Source of the DNA: Diacronema lutheri
Lineage: Eukaryota; Haptophyta; Pavlovophyceae; Pavlovales; Pavlovaceae
Length of the DNA stretch: 64,000 nt
Assembly (NCBI GenBank): GCA_019448385.1
Contig: JAGTXO010000060.1
Span: 124,001-188,000, forward strand
Direction of reading: 5' to 3'
Of the stretch, positions 31,999 to 42,591 are shown one piece after another (the stretch's first letter is position 1; every line of letters starts with the position of its first letter). A program made the translations under genes and the position numbers. The notes beneath the pieces are model-generated. The model ran no database searches. It was not told the origin of the DNA and saw only the letters and a list, made by a program, of their open reading frames with translations.

Positions 31999-34900
31999 AT
32001 GGGGGGTAGCACGGCGGTGTTGGCGCTGGTGCTCCTCATCGTCGGCTCGACGACGGACGGCGGTGGTGAGCGCGGCGTGCGCCGGCGCGGCGCGGGCGCG
32101 CTGCCACCGCCGGCGCTCGTGCGCGATGGCGAGATCGTCGTCACCTTTCCCATCGCGGACGGCCTCCAGCCCGGCGACTTTCCGACCCGCCGCTACCAGG
32201 AGCTCCTTGCAGGCTCGGGCCTCGCGCAGCCCGACGCGGCGGCGCCGGGCAGTGGCGGCGCGGAGGAGCGCAGCGCCAAGTCAGAGCGCTCCGGCACGCC
32301 CGATGAGCCGCGCGAGTCCGCCTCTGGCCCCAGCCTGCGCGCGCTCATGCGCGAGTGGGGCCAGGTGTGCGCGCGCTCGGCCGCGGCGCCCTCACGCGGC
32401 TCGCGCCCGCGCGCACGCGCCGCGCGCGTGGGAGCCCGTCGTCGGCTCTCGCGACGCCTCGCCTAATGACGCCACGCCCACGTACGCCGTCGCCTCCACG
32501 CGGCGCTCGTCCCGCCCGGCCGCGCCGCGCTGCCGCCTCGCGCAGATCAACTGGCTTGAGAGTCCGGGCCAATCCGAGGTGGCGACGATCGTCGCGGAGA
32601 TGCTCACGGGCAACAAGCACGTCGCCATCGTCACGACTGCCTCGCTCCCGTGGCTGACGGGCACCGCCGTCAACCCGCTGCTCCGAGCCGCCTACCTCGC
32701 GAAGCGCGGCGCGCGCGTGACGCTGCTCGTGCCGTGGCTGCACCCGTCGGACCAGGTGAATGCTCGCGCGGCGCGCGGCGCGCGGCCGTGCGGCACAGCC
32801 GGCAGCGCCGTCCGCCGCGGCGCACGCGCGCAAGCGCTCCGACGGCGTGTCAGAACCCCCCTCCCCCCCTCCCCCCCCCCCCCCTCCCCCCCTCCCCCCC
32901 TCCCCCCCCCCCCCTTTGCCCTTCTTGACGCGCCCTGTCGCCCCTCTCTCCCTCCGCCGCCCGCTCGCGCAGCGCCTCGTCTTCCCCGCCAACGTGACCT
33001 TTGGCAGCCCGTCGGAGCAGGAGGCTTGGATCCGCCGTTGGCTCCAAGACCGCGCACAGCTGCCGCCCGAGCTGCTTGGCGACAGACTCGCGATCAGATG
33101 GTGCGCCCTCGCCCCGCCCTTGTGCCACCCATCCTCCGCCCATACCCACCCGCTTTCCCAACCCTCCCAACCCTCCCAACCCTCACCCAGCCCAAACCCA
33201 AACCCAACCAACAACCCCCCCCCCCCCCCCCCCCCCCCCCTCCCCCCACTTTTAAAAAATGTCCACCAAAGGTACGCCTCGCGCTACCACCCGGAGAAGG
33301 GCTCGGTCCTCGCCCTCGGCGACCTGACCAAGTACCTCACGCGCGAGGAGCAGGGTGGCGTCTGCGTCCTCGAGGAGCCCGAGCACCTCAACTGGTTCCA
33401 CAATGGTGCGCCCAGCGCAGCTCCGCGCGCTCTCTTAACGGCCGCCTGTGCCCCCTCAACGTGTCCCCCCCCCCCCCCCCCCCGCCCCTCGTACATAACC
33501 GTTTCACCTGCAGGCGAGCACTGGTGCCAAAAATGGCAACTCGTTATCGGCATCATCCACACGAACTACTGGTCGTACGCGCCGCATTTTAGCAAGCATA
33601 GGCCCCCTTTCCCCCTTCCTCTCCCTTCCTCACGAGCCGAACAAGCCACACCCCTCCCCCCCCCCCCCCCCCCCCCCCCCAGCTACGCGCGCTCTCACGA
33701 GACAGGCGGCCTGATGGCTGCGGCTCTCACGCAGCAGATCAACCGTTGGATGTGCGGCGGTTACTGCCACAAGTCGATCAAGCTCTCGGGTGCGCACAGC
33801 ACAGCGGGCGAGATCGGCCAGGCCCGGCCAGGCCGCGCAGCCCCTGGCCGTGTGCTGCACGCGCTCTGCTCCGCACTCACCCACCACCCCTCCCCTCCCC
33901 TCCCCTCCCCTCCCCTGCCCCTTCCCAGACGCCCTGCCCCCCCTCCCCCGCTCCGTCACGCAGAACACACACGGTGTGCGCCAAGATTTCATCGCCATCG
34001 GCCAGCGGCTCGCGCAGGCGCTGCGCGAGCGCTCGGACGCGCTCGGCGGCGTGGCGGACGCGCGCGCGCGCACGGCCGCCGATGCATCCACCGGCGCGGC
34101 GCGCGACGGCGCGCTGCCGCCGCCACCGCCGCCCTTCAGTCGGAGCGTGTACTTTCTCGGAAAGTGCCTGTGGGCCAAGGGCCACAGAGAGCTCCTTGAC
34201 CTGCTTGGCGCCTTTGCCGAGCAGATTGCCGCACAGCCCGGCAATGACGCGCGCGCCGCCGGCGCTGACGCCACCGGCGCCGACGGCGGCGGCGCGCGCG
34301 GCGGTGGTGCGCGCGGCGGCGGCGCGCATTGTCCGATCGAAGTCGACGTGTTCGGCTCGGGTCCGGACCGCGCGGCGATTGGGGCGGAGGCGGCGCGTCT
34401 GTGCGACAGGTCGGGCGGTAGCGTGCGCGTGCGCCTGTTCGCGGGCATCGACCACGCGAGCGAGGAGGTGCAGGCGTACAAGGTGCGTTCGACGCACCTT
34501 CCTTCCCCCCTCCCTTTCCCCCTCCCTTCCCCCCTCCCTTCCCCCCTCCCTTTCCCCCTCCCTTTCCCCTCCCCTTTCCCCCTCCCCCCCCCCATCCATT
34601 TTCCGCTGTCCCCGCTCGTTAGGGCGCGGGCACCCAGCCGCGCCGGGCGGGCGCGGTGGGTGCGACGGCGGAATGCACGGCAGGGCGCAGACGGTGCGCT
34701 GGCGGGTCCGATGGAAGGGGGGGGGAAGGGGGCGTGGTGGCGGGGCACGGTCGGAGCTGCATGCACTCGCTCGTTTGCGCATCGGCCCCCGCCTTAACAG
34801 GCAGCCCCCTTCCCCCCCCCCCCCCCCCTTTCCCCTCCCCCCCCCCCCCTCTTATCCCCACGCCCGCCCGCCTGCCGCCTTCCCGCCCGCCGCCTCCCGC

Positions 34901-35880
34901 CCGCCCCGCGCTGCGCGCTTGGCATCACACCAGATCTTCGTCAACCCGTGCCGCTCCGACGTGCTCTGCACGACCACCGCCGAAGCCCTCGCCGCGGGCA
35001 AGTTTGCCATCATCGAGGACAACCCGTCCAACGCCTTCTTTAAAAAGTGCGCGAACGCGCTCTTCTACTCAACGGCCGCGCAGTTCTGCGCGCAGCTCGA
35101 GTACGCGCTGTCGGCGATGCCCAAGCCGCTCCTCCCGTCGCAGGCCTACCTCCTCTCGTGGGAGGCCGCGACCGACAGGCTCATCGACGCGATGCTCGTG
35201 CGCGCGCGCGCCCGCCATTCGCACCGCCGCGCCGCGCCGCCGTGCGCACCGTTCGGCACAAGGCCGCCGTGTGCACCGTTCGGCACAAGGCCGCCGTGTG
35301 TACATCCTTCGCGGCGCGTGTGCCCGCGTCGCCCCCCACCCCGCCGCGCCCGCCGCCCCGCCCGCCCGCTCCGACCGCGCGCTCCGCGCAGACGCCGGTC
35401 GCCGGCGAGGAGGGCCTCAACCCGGGCGACAAGGCATTTGCCGCCTTCCATCAATCCCTCTTCCGGGGTCGTTTCGGCGACTGGTCGCGCGGCGTGCTCG
35501 GCGCCGGCCCGATCGCGCGCCAATTTGAATTGCGGCGCGAGCACGAGAAGGGCGACGGCGGCGTCGAGTCCGCCGCCGCGGATGTGCTCGTCGAGGCGAG
35601 CGTACGCGCGCGCGAGGCGGCCGTCGCGGCGGACGCGGCGCGCGGCGCGCCAAAGGGCGAGCGTGCCGCCGGCGCGAGAGCACGCTCGGCGCACGCTCTT
35701 GCGCCGCCGTGGGCGCGCGCACTCGCGCCGTCGGGCGCCGCCCGCCTACCGTTGGCGCGAGCGCGCGGCGCCTTGTCGTCGGCGGTGCGCGAGGCGGAGG
35801 ACTTGCCAGCGCACGCCGCGCAGTCAGCGAAGCCAAGCGACGCGGGCGGCAACGACGGCGATGGCAGCTGCACAACGTAA
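31999..35880 (+). CDS. DGD1: digalactosyldiacylglycerol synthase (DGD1-type, GT4 fold)
   Basis: Nine exons: 31999-32364, 32546-32755, 32973-33100, 33272-33405, 33514-33574, 33683-33789, 33929-34482, 34934-35197 and 35392-35880; 770 residues, all in phase. The enzyme moves galactose from UDP-galactose to MGDG at the plastid envelope. The match to plant DGD is clear: [52 protein letters not shown], the NTHGV block, [36 protein letters not shown] and LSWEAATDR. The N-terminus carries a signal-like segment ([13 protein letters not shown]). A Gly/Ala insert lies in exon 7 and the last exon is a non-conserved Ala/Arg-rich tail of about 160 residues. Introns contain C runs up to about 24 long near their acceptors; one acceptor is AAG. 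Confidence 0.96.
33213..33242 (+). repeat. C homopolymer tracts in DGD1 introns
   Basis: Intron 3 of the DGD1-like gene carries a C run of about 23 here; comparable runs occur at about 32870-32930, 33465-33482, 33658-33680 and 34810-34850, all in introns and mostly within 60 bp of an acceptor. They may serve as polypyrimidine tracts. Confidence 0.75.
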
Positions 35881-35950
35881 TCTGCTGCGCGGTCGGAACA
35901 TCCGAGGTTCCGAGGTCAGTGGATTTATGTTCCGAGGCCTTCGATCGCCT

Positions 35951-36663
35951 TCAGACACGCGAGGCGGGCACGAGGCGGCGCTCTTGCAAGCAAAGGCCGA
36001 AGAGGTTGCACGGCGGGCAGATGAAACAGCCTGGGTCCAAGGGAGGATAGAAGGGGCGTGACTTGTGAAAGTGGTGGTCGCGGAGGAGCGACGGGCCATT
36101 GCGCACCGTGCGCGAAAACGCGACACGCGCGTGCATACGCGAGCATGCCGCGTACAAGGTGCGCGCGCGGGCTGGGCAGCGCCCCCGGTGCATGCGCGCG
36201 TACCGACAATGCAGATGAACCAGCCGAGGGGCGAGATGACCGACTCCTCGACCATGGGTACCTGGCTGGTATACACCACGCCCTGCCCGCCGTAGCTCGC
36301 GCCGCCGGCCGGGTAGCCGCCGCCACTTCCGCCGCCGCTATAGCCCATCGACGACGATCCGCCGACGCCGCCGGTGCTCGTCGCGCCGGCGTAGCCGGCG
36401 GCGGCGCCGTGCGGGTGGTGAGGCGGGTACACGGCTTGCGGGTAACCGCTCGGCAGCGGCGGCGCGCCGCTGCTCGGCGGTGGGCCGGGGATCTGCACCT
36501 CCATGCCCGACGACACGCCGGGCGGGCTCACGACGTTCATGAGCACGCCGTTCACGTTGGCCTGAAAGGTGTCGCCGGGCTGGACGCCGGGTGGCACGAC
36601 AACGTTGTACATCTGCGCCGCCGGTGCGCCGCCCGTCGGGTACGCGGGGGGCTGGGAGTACAT
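35951..36663 (-). CDS. PPGV-repeat protein with C-terminal Cys-rich membrane-associated tail
   Basis: Exons are 36208-36663 and 35951-36061, giving 188 residues; the intron begins GTCGGT and ends CACAAG, so its borders are moderately certain. The N-terminal half has two related units, VVVPPGVQPGDTFQANVNG and VVSPPGVSSGMEVQIPGP, a motif common in stramenopile and haptophyte proteins of unknown role. A Gly/Tyr/Ser-rich stretch follows, then a hydrophobic PLGWFICI. The second exon adds YPPLDPGCFICPPCNLFGLC, a short Cys-rich segment that could be lipid-modified or bind metal. Its ATG is 82 bp from the divergent synaptobrevin gene. Confidence 0.65.
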
Positions 36664-36745
36664 GCCTTCCCGGTCGCCCGCGAGCGTCCGGCGCCCTCCC
36701 CCCTTCAAGCAGCTTTCCGACGCGTTTCCCTTTGCAGCGCGCACG

Positions 36746-37084
36746 ATGGCGTCCGGGTCGGGCGGAGGCATCCTCCCCAACGAGTACCCCCGGTCGGACG
36801 ACCGGGTGGGCGCGGTGCAGGCGGAGGTGGAGCAGGTGTCGGGCATAATGAAGCAGAACGTGCAGGCCCTCGTCAGCCAAGGCGAAGCTCTCCACGAGCT
36901 CAGCGACAAGACGGACGACCTGCTCTCCGAGGCGCGCAACTTTAAGAAGAGCTCGACCGACATGAAGAACGCGTTGTGGTGGAAGGACATGCAGATGAAG
37001 CTGATCATCGGCGGCGTTGTCTTCATCGTCCTGCTCATCATCTTCTTCAATGTCAAAAACGCTTTCCAGAGCGACGAGTATTGA
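36746..37084 (+). CDS. synaptobrevin/VAMP-like SNARE with Gln at the zero layer
   Basis: This single-exon gene gives 112 residues. A SNARE motif spans about residues 21-80 (VEQVSGIMKQNVQALVSQGE, then LHELSDKTDDLL, SSTDMKNALWWKDMQMK), and a C-terminal membrane anchor follows (LIIGGVVFIVLLIIFF) with a short tail. It is aligned without gaps to animal VAMPs through IM..NV, L.EL.D..D.L and WWK. The position of the conserved zero-layer arginine is Gln45 here (codon CAA at 36878). There is no longin domain. As a tail-anchored SNARE it should act in vesicle fusion. The ATG is picked because it gives the usual short N-terminal extension. Confidence 0.88.
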   Translation: MASGSGGGILPNEYPRSDDRVGAVQAEVEQVSGIMKQNVQALVSQGEALHELSDKTDDLLSEARNFKKSSTDMKNALWWKDMQMKLIIGGVVFIVLLIIFFNVKNAFQSDEY

Positions 37085-37292
37085 GCACTCATCATCTTCA
37101 TCGTCCTGCCCACCCGGCCAGATCAGCGGCGCGCGGCCGGGCGCGCCACTGGCGGTCAATGCTGGGGAGCCGAGGCTGGGCGTTGCGCGTGTCAGGCACC
37201 CTGCCAGTGCGTGGCACGGGAGCCGGTGCGCTCTTTGCGCACAGAGGGGCCCTGTGACTCGCGCCTCCGCCGTCGGCAGCAAGAATTTCAAA

Positions 37293-38424
37293 ATGCGACG
37301 AAACCGATGGCGCGTATTTCATGCACGAAAAATGACGCTCCTCCTTGCCCTCCTGGTGCAGGGCTCGTGCGGCGTGGCTGTGCCTCGGGCCCGCGCGCCG
37401 GCGCGTGCGCGCGTCTCTGCGCTCCTGACCGCCGCTCCACTCGTCGCGCCCATCGCCGACGCGCGCGTTGCACCGCCGATCTCGCCGCTCTTCCCGTCGA
37501 GCGACGTCCTCGCGTACGATTACCGCAGCGGCGAGAAGGTCGTCTTCAAGAAGCGGAACGCGGGCACGCCCGCGCCGCCGCTGAATGCGGACCCGACGGG
37601 CGCACCGCCCTCGCCGCCCGCGTTTATTGCGCCCGCGCCACCGCCGCCGCCGCCGCCCATGCCGACCGCGAGCGCGGGCGACTCAGCAGCCGACCTGCGC
37701 GCTAAGGCGCAGGCGGCGCGCACCGACGGCGCGGCGCAGGCAAGCGCGCTGACGCGCGCGGCGGACGACCAGGCCGCCGCGTTGACGCGCTCGGAGGGCG
37801 CCAAAGCCGACGCGCTTGAGCTCGCCGCGCAGCGCGCGTACGACGCGGCCGCGGCGCGCGAGCGCACCGCGCGCTCGGAGCTCAAGTCCGCCGAGGGCAA
37901 GGCGGACTCGCTGGCGGCCGAGTTGGCCGCGACGGAGAAGGAGCGCGATGCGACGCCGTTCTACCGCCTGGGCAAGAAGGTGTGTGCGCGCGCGCGTACG
38001 ACCGCGCGCCTCGCCGCGCGCACGCTGGCGCCGAGCGGCTCAACCGCGCGAGGGGCCCGCCGCGCACGCGCACGCTCGCGCGCGTGGCGCGATGCGCGCG
38101 CCCGTGCCACCACTCCGCTTCGCGGTCGCGCGCCGCCGCCAGGCCGAGTTGAAGGACCGCGCGGCCGCGCTGAGCGAGCAGACGCGCGCGGCGAACGGCG
38201 CGGTGAAGGCGGCAGCAAAAGCAAGTACCGACGCGAGTAGCGCCGTGAGCAAGGAGACGGGCAGCCTCGCCAAGGCGCGCAGCGAGGCCGCCAAGGTGCG
38301 CGACAACGCGAGTGCCAAGGCCGCCGCCATCCGCGCCGAAGCCGCCAAGCGCGCGGCCAAGGCAACGGCGAGCGCAGAGGGCGCTGCCGCCAAGCTCGAC
38401 AGGGCGGCGGCCGCTCTCGAGTAG
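37293..38424 (+). CDS. predicted plastid-targeted Ala-rich coiled-coil protein
   Basis: Exons are 37293-37979 and 38140-38424, giving 323 residues; an internal ATG at 37332 is an alternative start. The N-terminus is basic, then hydrophobic (MTLLLALLVQGSCGVAV), then Ala/Arg-rich, as in signal plus transit peptides. A Pro-rich stretch follows ([11 protein letters not shown]). From residue about 130 to the end it is a long Ala-rich heptad-like helix (for example ARTDGAAQASALTRAADD, SVSKETGSLAKARSEAAK). I recognise no named family; LEA-like or structural roles are possible. The exon join LGKK/AELKDRAAALSEQ keeps the coiled-coil pattern. Confidence 0.72.
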
Positions 38425-38510
38425 CGGAAATGGTCTCCCGGGAGGGGCATCTCCGAACGGGGCCGCTGGCTATATATGGGTACGGCGCGGTCCGGGCCAC
38501 TAGCATGAGC
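38425..38510. promoter_or_regulatory. TATA-like element followed by ACGGCGCGGTCCGGG
   Basis: Between two convergent genes lies CTATATATGGGTACGGCG running into CGGTCCGGG (about 38468-38495). The same TATA plus ACGGCGCGGTCCGGG block recurs at 59864-59885. What it serves here is unclear because both flanking genes end at this point; a small non-coding RNA promoter is one guess. Confidence 0.3.
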
Positions 38511-40538
38511 CTAGGCGAAGCGATACACACACAATCTTCCAAACCCCTTCTCCTCCTCCTCACCGCCGCCCGGCGCGAGGCCCAGGCGCTCGCAGCGCGC
38601 GAATGTGCGGAGCAGCGCGACAGCGAGGAGCTGCAGCTCGACAAGCGCGAGCGTGGATGCCGGGCATCGCTTCGCACCGGCAGAGAACGGGAGCCACGCC
38701 GCGCGCTGGCTCGCGGCGCGAGGCGGCGCGGGCTGTGCGTGGCGCGCGGGATCGAACGAGCCGCCATCGTTGCCCCAGATTGCGGGCAGCCGCTGGAGCA
38801 GCCATGGCGAGACGACGAGCAGCTCGTCTTCCCCGAGCGCCGGCCCGATGGTGTCGTCGGCACGCGCGTCGCCGTCGTCGCCAACGCCGTCATCGACACC
38901 ATCTCCGGCAGCGTTGCCGCCGGCGGCCGTACATGGCGGGCCGGCCGCGCGGCGCGCGGCCCGCGCGCACGCGGGCAACGCCGCCGGCACGCCGCCGCGC
39001 GCGCGCAGGCGCAGGTGCAAGATGCCCGGGTGGAGGCGAAGAACTTCGGCGACAAGCGCGCACACGCGCGGCAGCGGCGCGCGCGCGTGCGCGGCGGGCG
39101 GCGCGCCGTCGTCGGGGCGCGCCGCGCGCGCGTGCGCGGCCGGGTTGGCGAACGCCACAAGTTCCGCGCGCGGGAAGTCGTCGCCGCTGTCGTCGTCGCC
39201 GCTCGCGCGCGGCGCGCCGCCCGCGCGCGGCGCGCCGCCCGCGCCGCGCCGCGCCACGCCATCGCGCCGTCCGCCATCGTGGTGCGCGGCCAGCGCCGCC
39301 GTGACCTCTGCGCGCGCGAGGTCGACGGCTCTGGCGTGCGCGCCACGCGCGTCGCGCGCGCGATCCGCGCCGCCGTCCGGCACCGCCGCGCCGCCGCCGT
39401 CGACGCACAGCATGTCGATAAGCGCGGCGATCTCCGTCGCCGAGTTGAGCGAGGCGAAGATTAGGCCGATCGTCTGCGCGATCGCTTCGGCGCGCACGGT
39501 GTCGGCGGGCTCGTTCGACGCGCGCGCAGCAAGGAGCGCGCTCACAACGCCCGACGCGCGCGCAGCGCCGTCGCAGCCGTCCGCCGCCGCTACGCCCGCC
39601 GCGCGCGCGCGCGCGGCGTCGAGGCCACGCGTGCGCGCGTCGACCTCCGCCGCGGCCGCGCGCGCGAGCTGCGCGTCCACGCGTGCGCCAACGAGCTCGC
39701 GCAGCCTCGCACTCAACCGCGCGAGGCGCGCGGCGGCGTCGGCGCGCGCGCTCGTGGCGACGACGTCGCCGCCCGGCGCGCGCGCGCGCGGCTTTCCGCT
39801 CGCAGCCGTCGCGTCCGCCTCGGCGGCGATGGCCTGCAGCTCCTCGAAAAGCGCGACGGTGCGCAGCGCGGCACGCCGCGCTGCCGCGCGCGCAGCCTCG
39901 CCCTCGCCTCCATCAACGCCGCCGCCGCCGCCGCCGTCTCCGCCGCCACCGCCGCTGCGACCGCCGTCGCGTCCGAGAAGTGTCTCGGAAACTTCGAGCG
40001 CGAACAGCTGGGCGAGGCGGTGGACGGCGCAAATGGGCACGCAGCGCAGCGGCGAGCGCGCTTGCGCGTCGACCAGCGCGGCGCACAACCGCGCGCAGCA
40101 CCGCCGCAGCTCAGGCAGCGCCGCGCGCACGTGCGCGTCGCTGAAGATTGGCCGGAGCGCGGCGCGCGCGCGTGTGTGCTCCGCGCCGCGCTGGAGGAGA
40201 AGCGAGCCGCCGAGGAAGGGGCGGTAGCGCTCGTACGCGGTCAGGTCGCGCTCGAAGACGCCCGACTCGCATACCCGCCGCGCGAGCGTCGGGCACGTGA
40301 TCAGCACGAACGGCGCGGCGCCCGCCGGCGGGCGCACGCGCACGCACCGCTCCCGCGGGCATGCGGCGGCGGCGAGCAGCAGCGCGTCACGCGAGGGCGG
40401 CTGGCGCAGGACGAGCTCGTGCATCGGCGGCGCGCCATGTGCGTGTGCCGCGCGCGCGCGCGCGCGCCGCCGATGCGCGGCGTAAACGAGCACTGCGACG
40501 GTGATGCCGAGCGCGAACGTCGTCGCCGTTCCCGCCAT
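38511..40538 (-). CDS. cytochrome P450-like protein
   Basis: This single-exon gene gives 675 residues. An N-terminal membrane segment (TTFALGITVAVLVYAAH) precedes the P450 fold: a helix-C-like region FLGGSLLLQRGAEHTRARAALRPIFSD, an I-helix region near SLNSATEIAALIDML, the K-helix E-x-x-R (LVAEVLRLHP), a PERF-like FDPARH, and the heme loop LPFSAGAKRCPA, which has the Cys ligand but Ala where Gly normally follows two residues later. Large Gly-, Ala- and Asp-rich inserts make it longer than the usual 500 residues. It most likely sits on the ER or plastid envelope; the substrate is unknown. Its ATG is only 27 bp from the divergent GHMP kinase start. Confidence 0.82.
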   Translation of the reverse strand: MAGTATTFALGITVAVLVYAAHRRRARARAAHAHGAPPMHELVLRQPPSRDALLLAAAACPRERCVRVRPPAGAAPFVLITCPTLARRVCESGVFERDLTAYERYRPFLGGSLLLQRGAEHTRARAALRPIFSDAHVRAALPELRRCCARLCAALVDAQARSPLRCVPICAVHRLAQLFALEVSETLLGRDGGRSGGGGGDGGGGGGVDGGEGEAARAAARRAALRTVALFEELQAIAAEADATAASGKPRARAPGGDVVATSARADAAARLARLSARLRELVGARVDAQLARAAAAEVDARTRGLDAARARAAGVAAADGCDGAARASGVVSALLAARASNEPADTVRAEAIAQTIGLIFASLNSATEIAALIDMLCVDGGGAAVPDGGADRARDARGAHARAVDLARAEVTAALAAHHDGGRRDGVARRGAGGAPRAGGAPRASGDDDSGDDFPRAELVAFANPAAHARAARPDDGAPPAAHARAPLPRVCALVAEVLRLHPGILHLRLRARGGVPAALPACARAARRAAGPPCTAAGGNAAGDGVDDGVGDDGDARADDTIGPALGEDELLVVSPWLLQRLPAIWGNDGGSFDPARHAQPAPPRAASQRAAWLPFSAGAKRCPASTLALVELQLLAVALLRTFARCERLGLAPGGGEEEEKGFGRLCVYRFA

Positions 40539-40565
40539 CGCCGTCGCGCTTTAAGTAGCAAGTCC

Positions 40566-42462
40566 ATGATGGCGCACGTCGACGAGGAGCCGCCGGTGGA
40601 GCTCTTCGTGCCCGGGCGCATCTGTCTCTTCGGCGAGCATTCCGACTGGGCGGGCGGGTACCGTCGACACTCGAGCGCTATCCCCGTCGGCGCGTGCCTC
40701 GTCTCGGGCACCAACCAAGGGCTGCACGCGCGCGCGTGCCGCCACCCGACCTCGCTCATCGTCCGCTCGTCGTCGCACACGGGCGAGCGGCACGGCCCGT
40801 TCGAGGTGCCGATGGAGCCGGGCGCGCTCCTCGCCGTCGCGCATAGCGGCTCGTACTGGTCTTACGCCGCGGGCGTTGCGTGCGTCGCGCCAGCGCGCGC
40901 GCCGCGCGACGCCAGCGCGCGCGCCGCGCGCCGCGACCGCGCGCGCGCCGCACCGGCGGACGCGCGCCCGACGAGCACCGCGCGCGCGTGGCGCGCGCAG
41001 CTACGTGGTGCTTGAGCGCTTCGCCGTGTGCGGCCTCGAGCTCGACAACTACGCGACGACGCTCCCCGCGGAGAAGGGCCTCTCCTCCTCCGCCGCGCTG
41101 TGCGTGCTCGTCGCGCGCGCCTTCTCTGAAGCGTACGGCCTCCGGTTGAGCGTGCGCGGCGAGATGGAGCTCGCGTATCTCGGCGAGACGACCACACCGT
41201 CGCAATGCGGGCGCATGGACCAGTGCTGCGCGTTCGGTGTCCAGCCCGTGCGCGCTCGGCACGCACGCGCGCCCCTCGGCTGCGCTGCGCCTCTGTGTCA
41301 CCCGTTCGGCGCGCCGCCAATGCCCCGGTGCAGGTGCTGATGGAGTTTGATGGCGACCACGTGTCCTCGCGCGCCCTAACCGTCGGCGCGCCCATCCACC
41401 TCGTGATCGCCGAGCTGCGCGCTTCCAAGGACACGGTGCGCATCCTGCACGATTTGAACAGCTGCTACCCACTTCCAGACACACCCGCCAAGGCGAACGT
41501 TCACTGGCTGCTCGGTGAGTTCAATCGGCAGGTCATCGCGCGCGCCGTCGGCGCGCTCGAGCAGGGCGACGCGCGCGCGCTCGGCGCGCTGATGGCGCAG
41601 GCGCAGGCCGAATTCGACCGGTGCGCCACGCCCCTCTGCCCGTCCGAGCTCTCCGCGCCTGTCCTGCACCGCGTCCTCGCCCATGCCGCGCTACAGCCGC
41701 ACATCTACGGCGGCAAGGGCGTCGGCTCGCAGGTGCGCGCATGCGCGCGCGCGAGCAGTGCGCGCGCGCGCGCGCGTCCGCGCGGCACCCGCGCCCGCAC
41801 GCGCCCGCACGCGCCCGCGCGCGCACAGCGTGGCGCGGCAGTCCGGCGCGGCAGTCCGGCTGATCCGCTCTCGCTGCCCGCGGCGCTGCCCGCGGCGCCG
41901 GCTGCGTGCGTGGCCGCGCGCGCGCCTCCGCGCACGCGCCCGCCCCTCCCCACAGGGCGACGGGTGCGCGCAGCTGCTCGCGCGCTCCCACGAGGACGCG
42001 GCGGCCGTTGCGGCGATCCTCAACGCCGATTTTCAAATGGACTGCCTCCATCTGACGCTCGGCGAGGAAAGCACCGATGGGCGCGCGGCGCCGGGCGCTG
42101 CCGACGCGTCGGACGGCGCCGGCGCGAACGCCGACTCGGCCGAGCGTGGCGCGCGCGCGCGTGCGCCCCCGCGCGACGCTGCGAGCCAGGTGCCAGCCGT
42201 GCAGCCCGTGCGCGCGCCGGCCGGCGGCGTGGCCGCCGCGCTGCAACAGCCTGTGCCCGCGCACGCGCTCGCTGACGCACGGCTTGTCAACGAACGCGCG
42301 GCCGAGGTGGAGGCGGTCGCCGCGGCCGCTTGGCAGGCGAGCGCGTGGGCGCGCGGCGCGGCGGCAGGCGCGCTCGCCGCCGTGGCCGTCAGCGCGGCAC
42401 TCGCCATGATGTGTCGTGGCGGAAGCGCAAAGGTCGCCGAGGTGCCTGGTGCACGCCGGTGA
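40566..42462 (+). CDS. GHMP-family sugar kinase (galactokinase-like) with C-terminal membrane segment
   Basis: Exons are 40566-40879, 41001-41238, 41334-41732 and 41956-42462, giving 485 residues. Motif 1 is PGRICLFGEHSDWAGGY, the galactokinase-type sugar signature; motif 2 is the GHMP ATP loop PAEKGLSSSAALCVLVA; motif 3 is GGKGVGSQGDGCAQLL. Between them are CGRMDQCCAFG and RASKDTVRILHDLN, typical of a GHMP kinase group found in bacteria and algae whose sugar is not certain. After the kinase core (to about residue 350) there is an Ala-rich region and a hydrophobic helix (GALAAVAVSAALAMM) near the C-terminus, unusual for this soluble family. Donor of intron 2 is GTCCAG, chosen because it keeps frame and homology. 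Confidence 0.85.
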
Positions 42463-42591
42463 CGGTCTCGGATCTGCCGGTTTGCCGGATCTCAGTTGAC
42501 ACGAACCGTCTTTCGTCCCTCTTCAATCGATACACTGCAGCCGGGGAATGCCGTGGCGCCCGCAGCCGCTCCAGTCTTCACCCCGCGGCCA

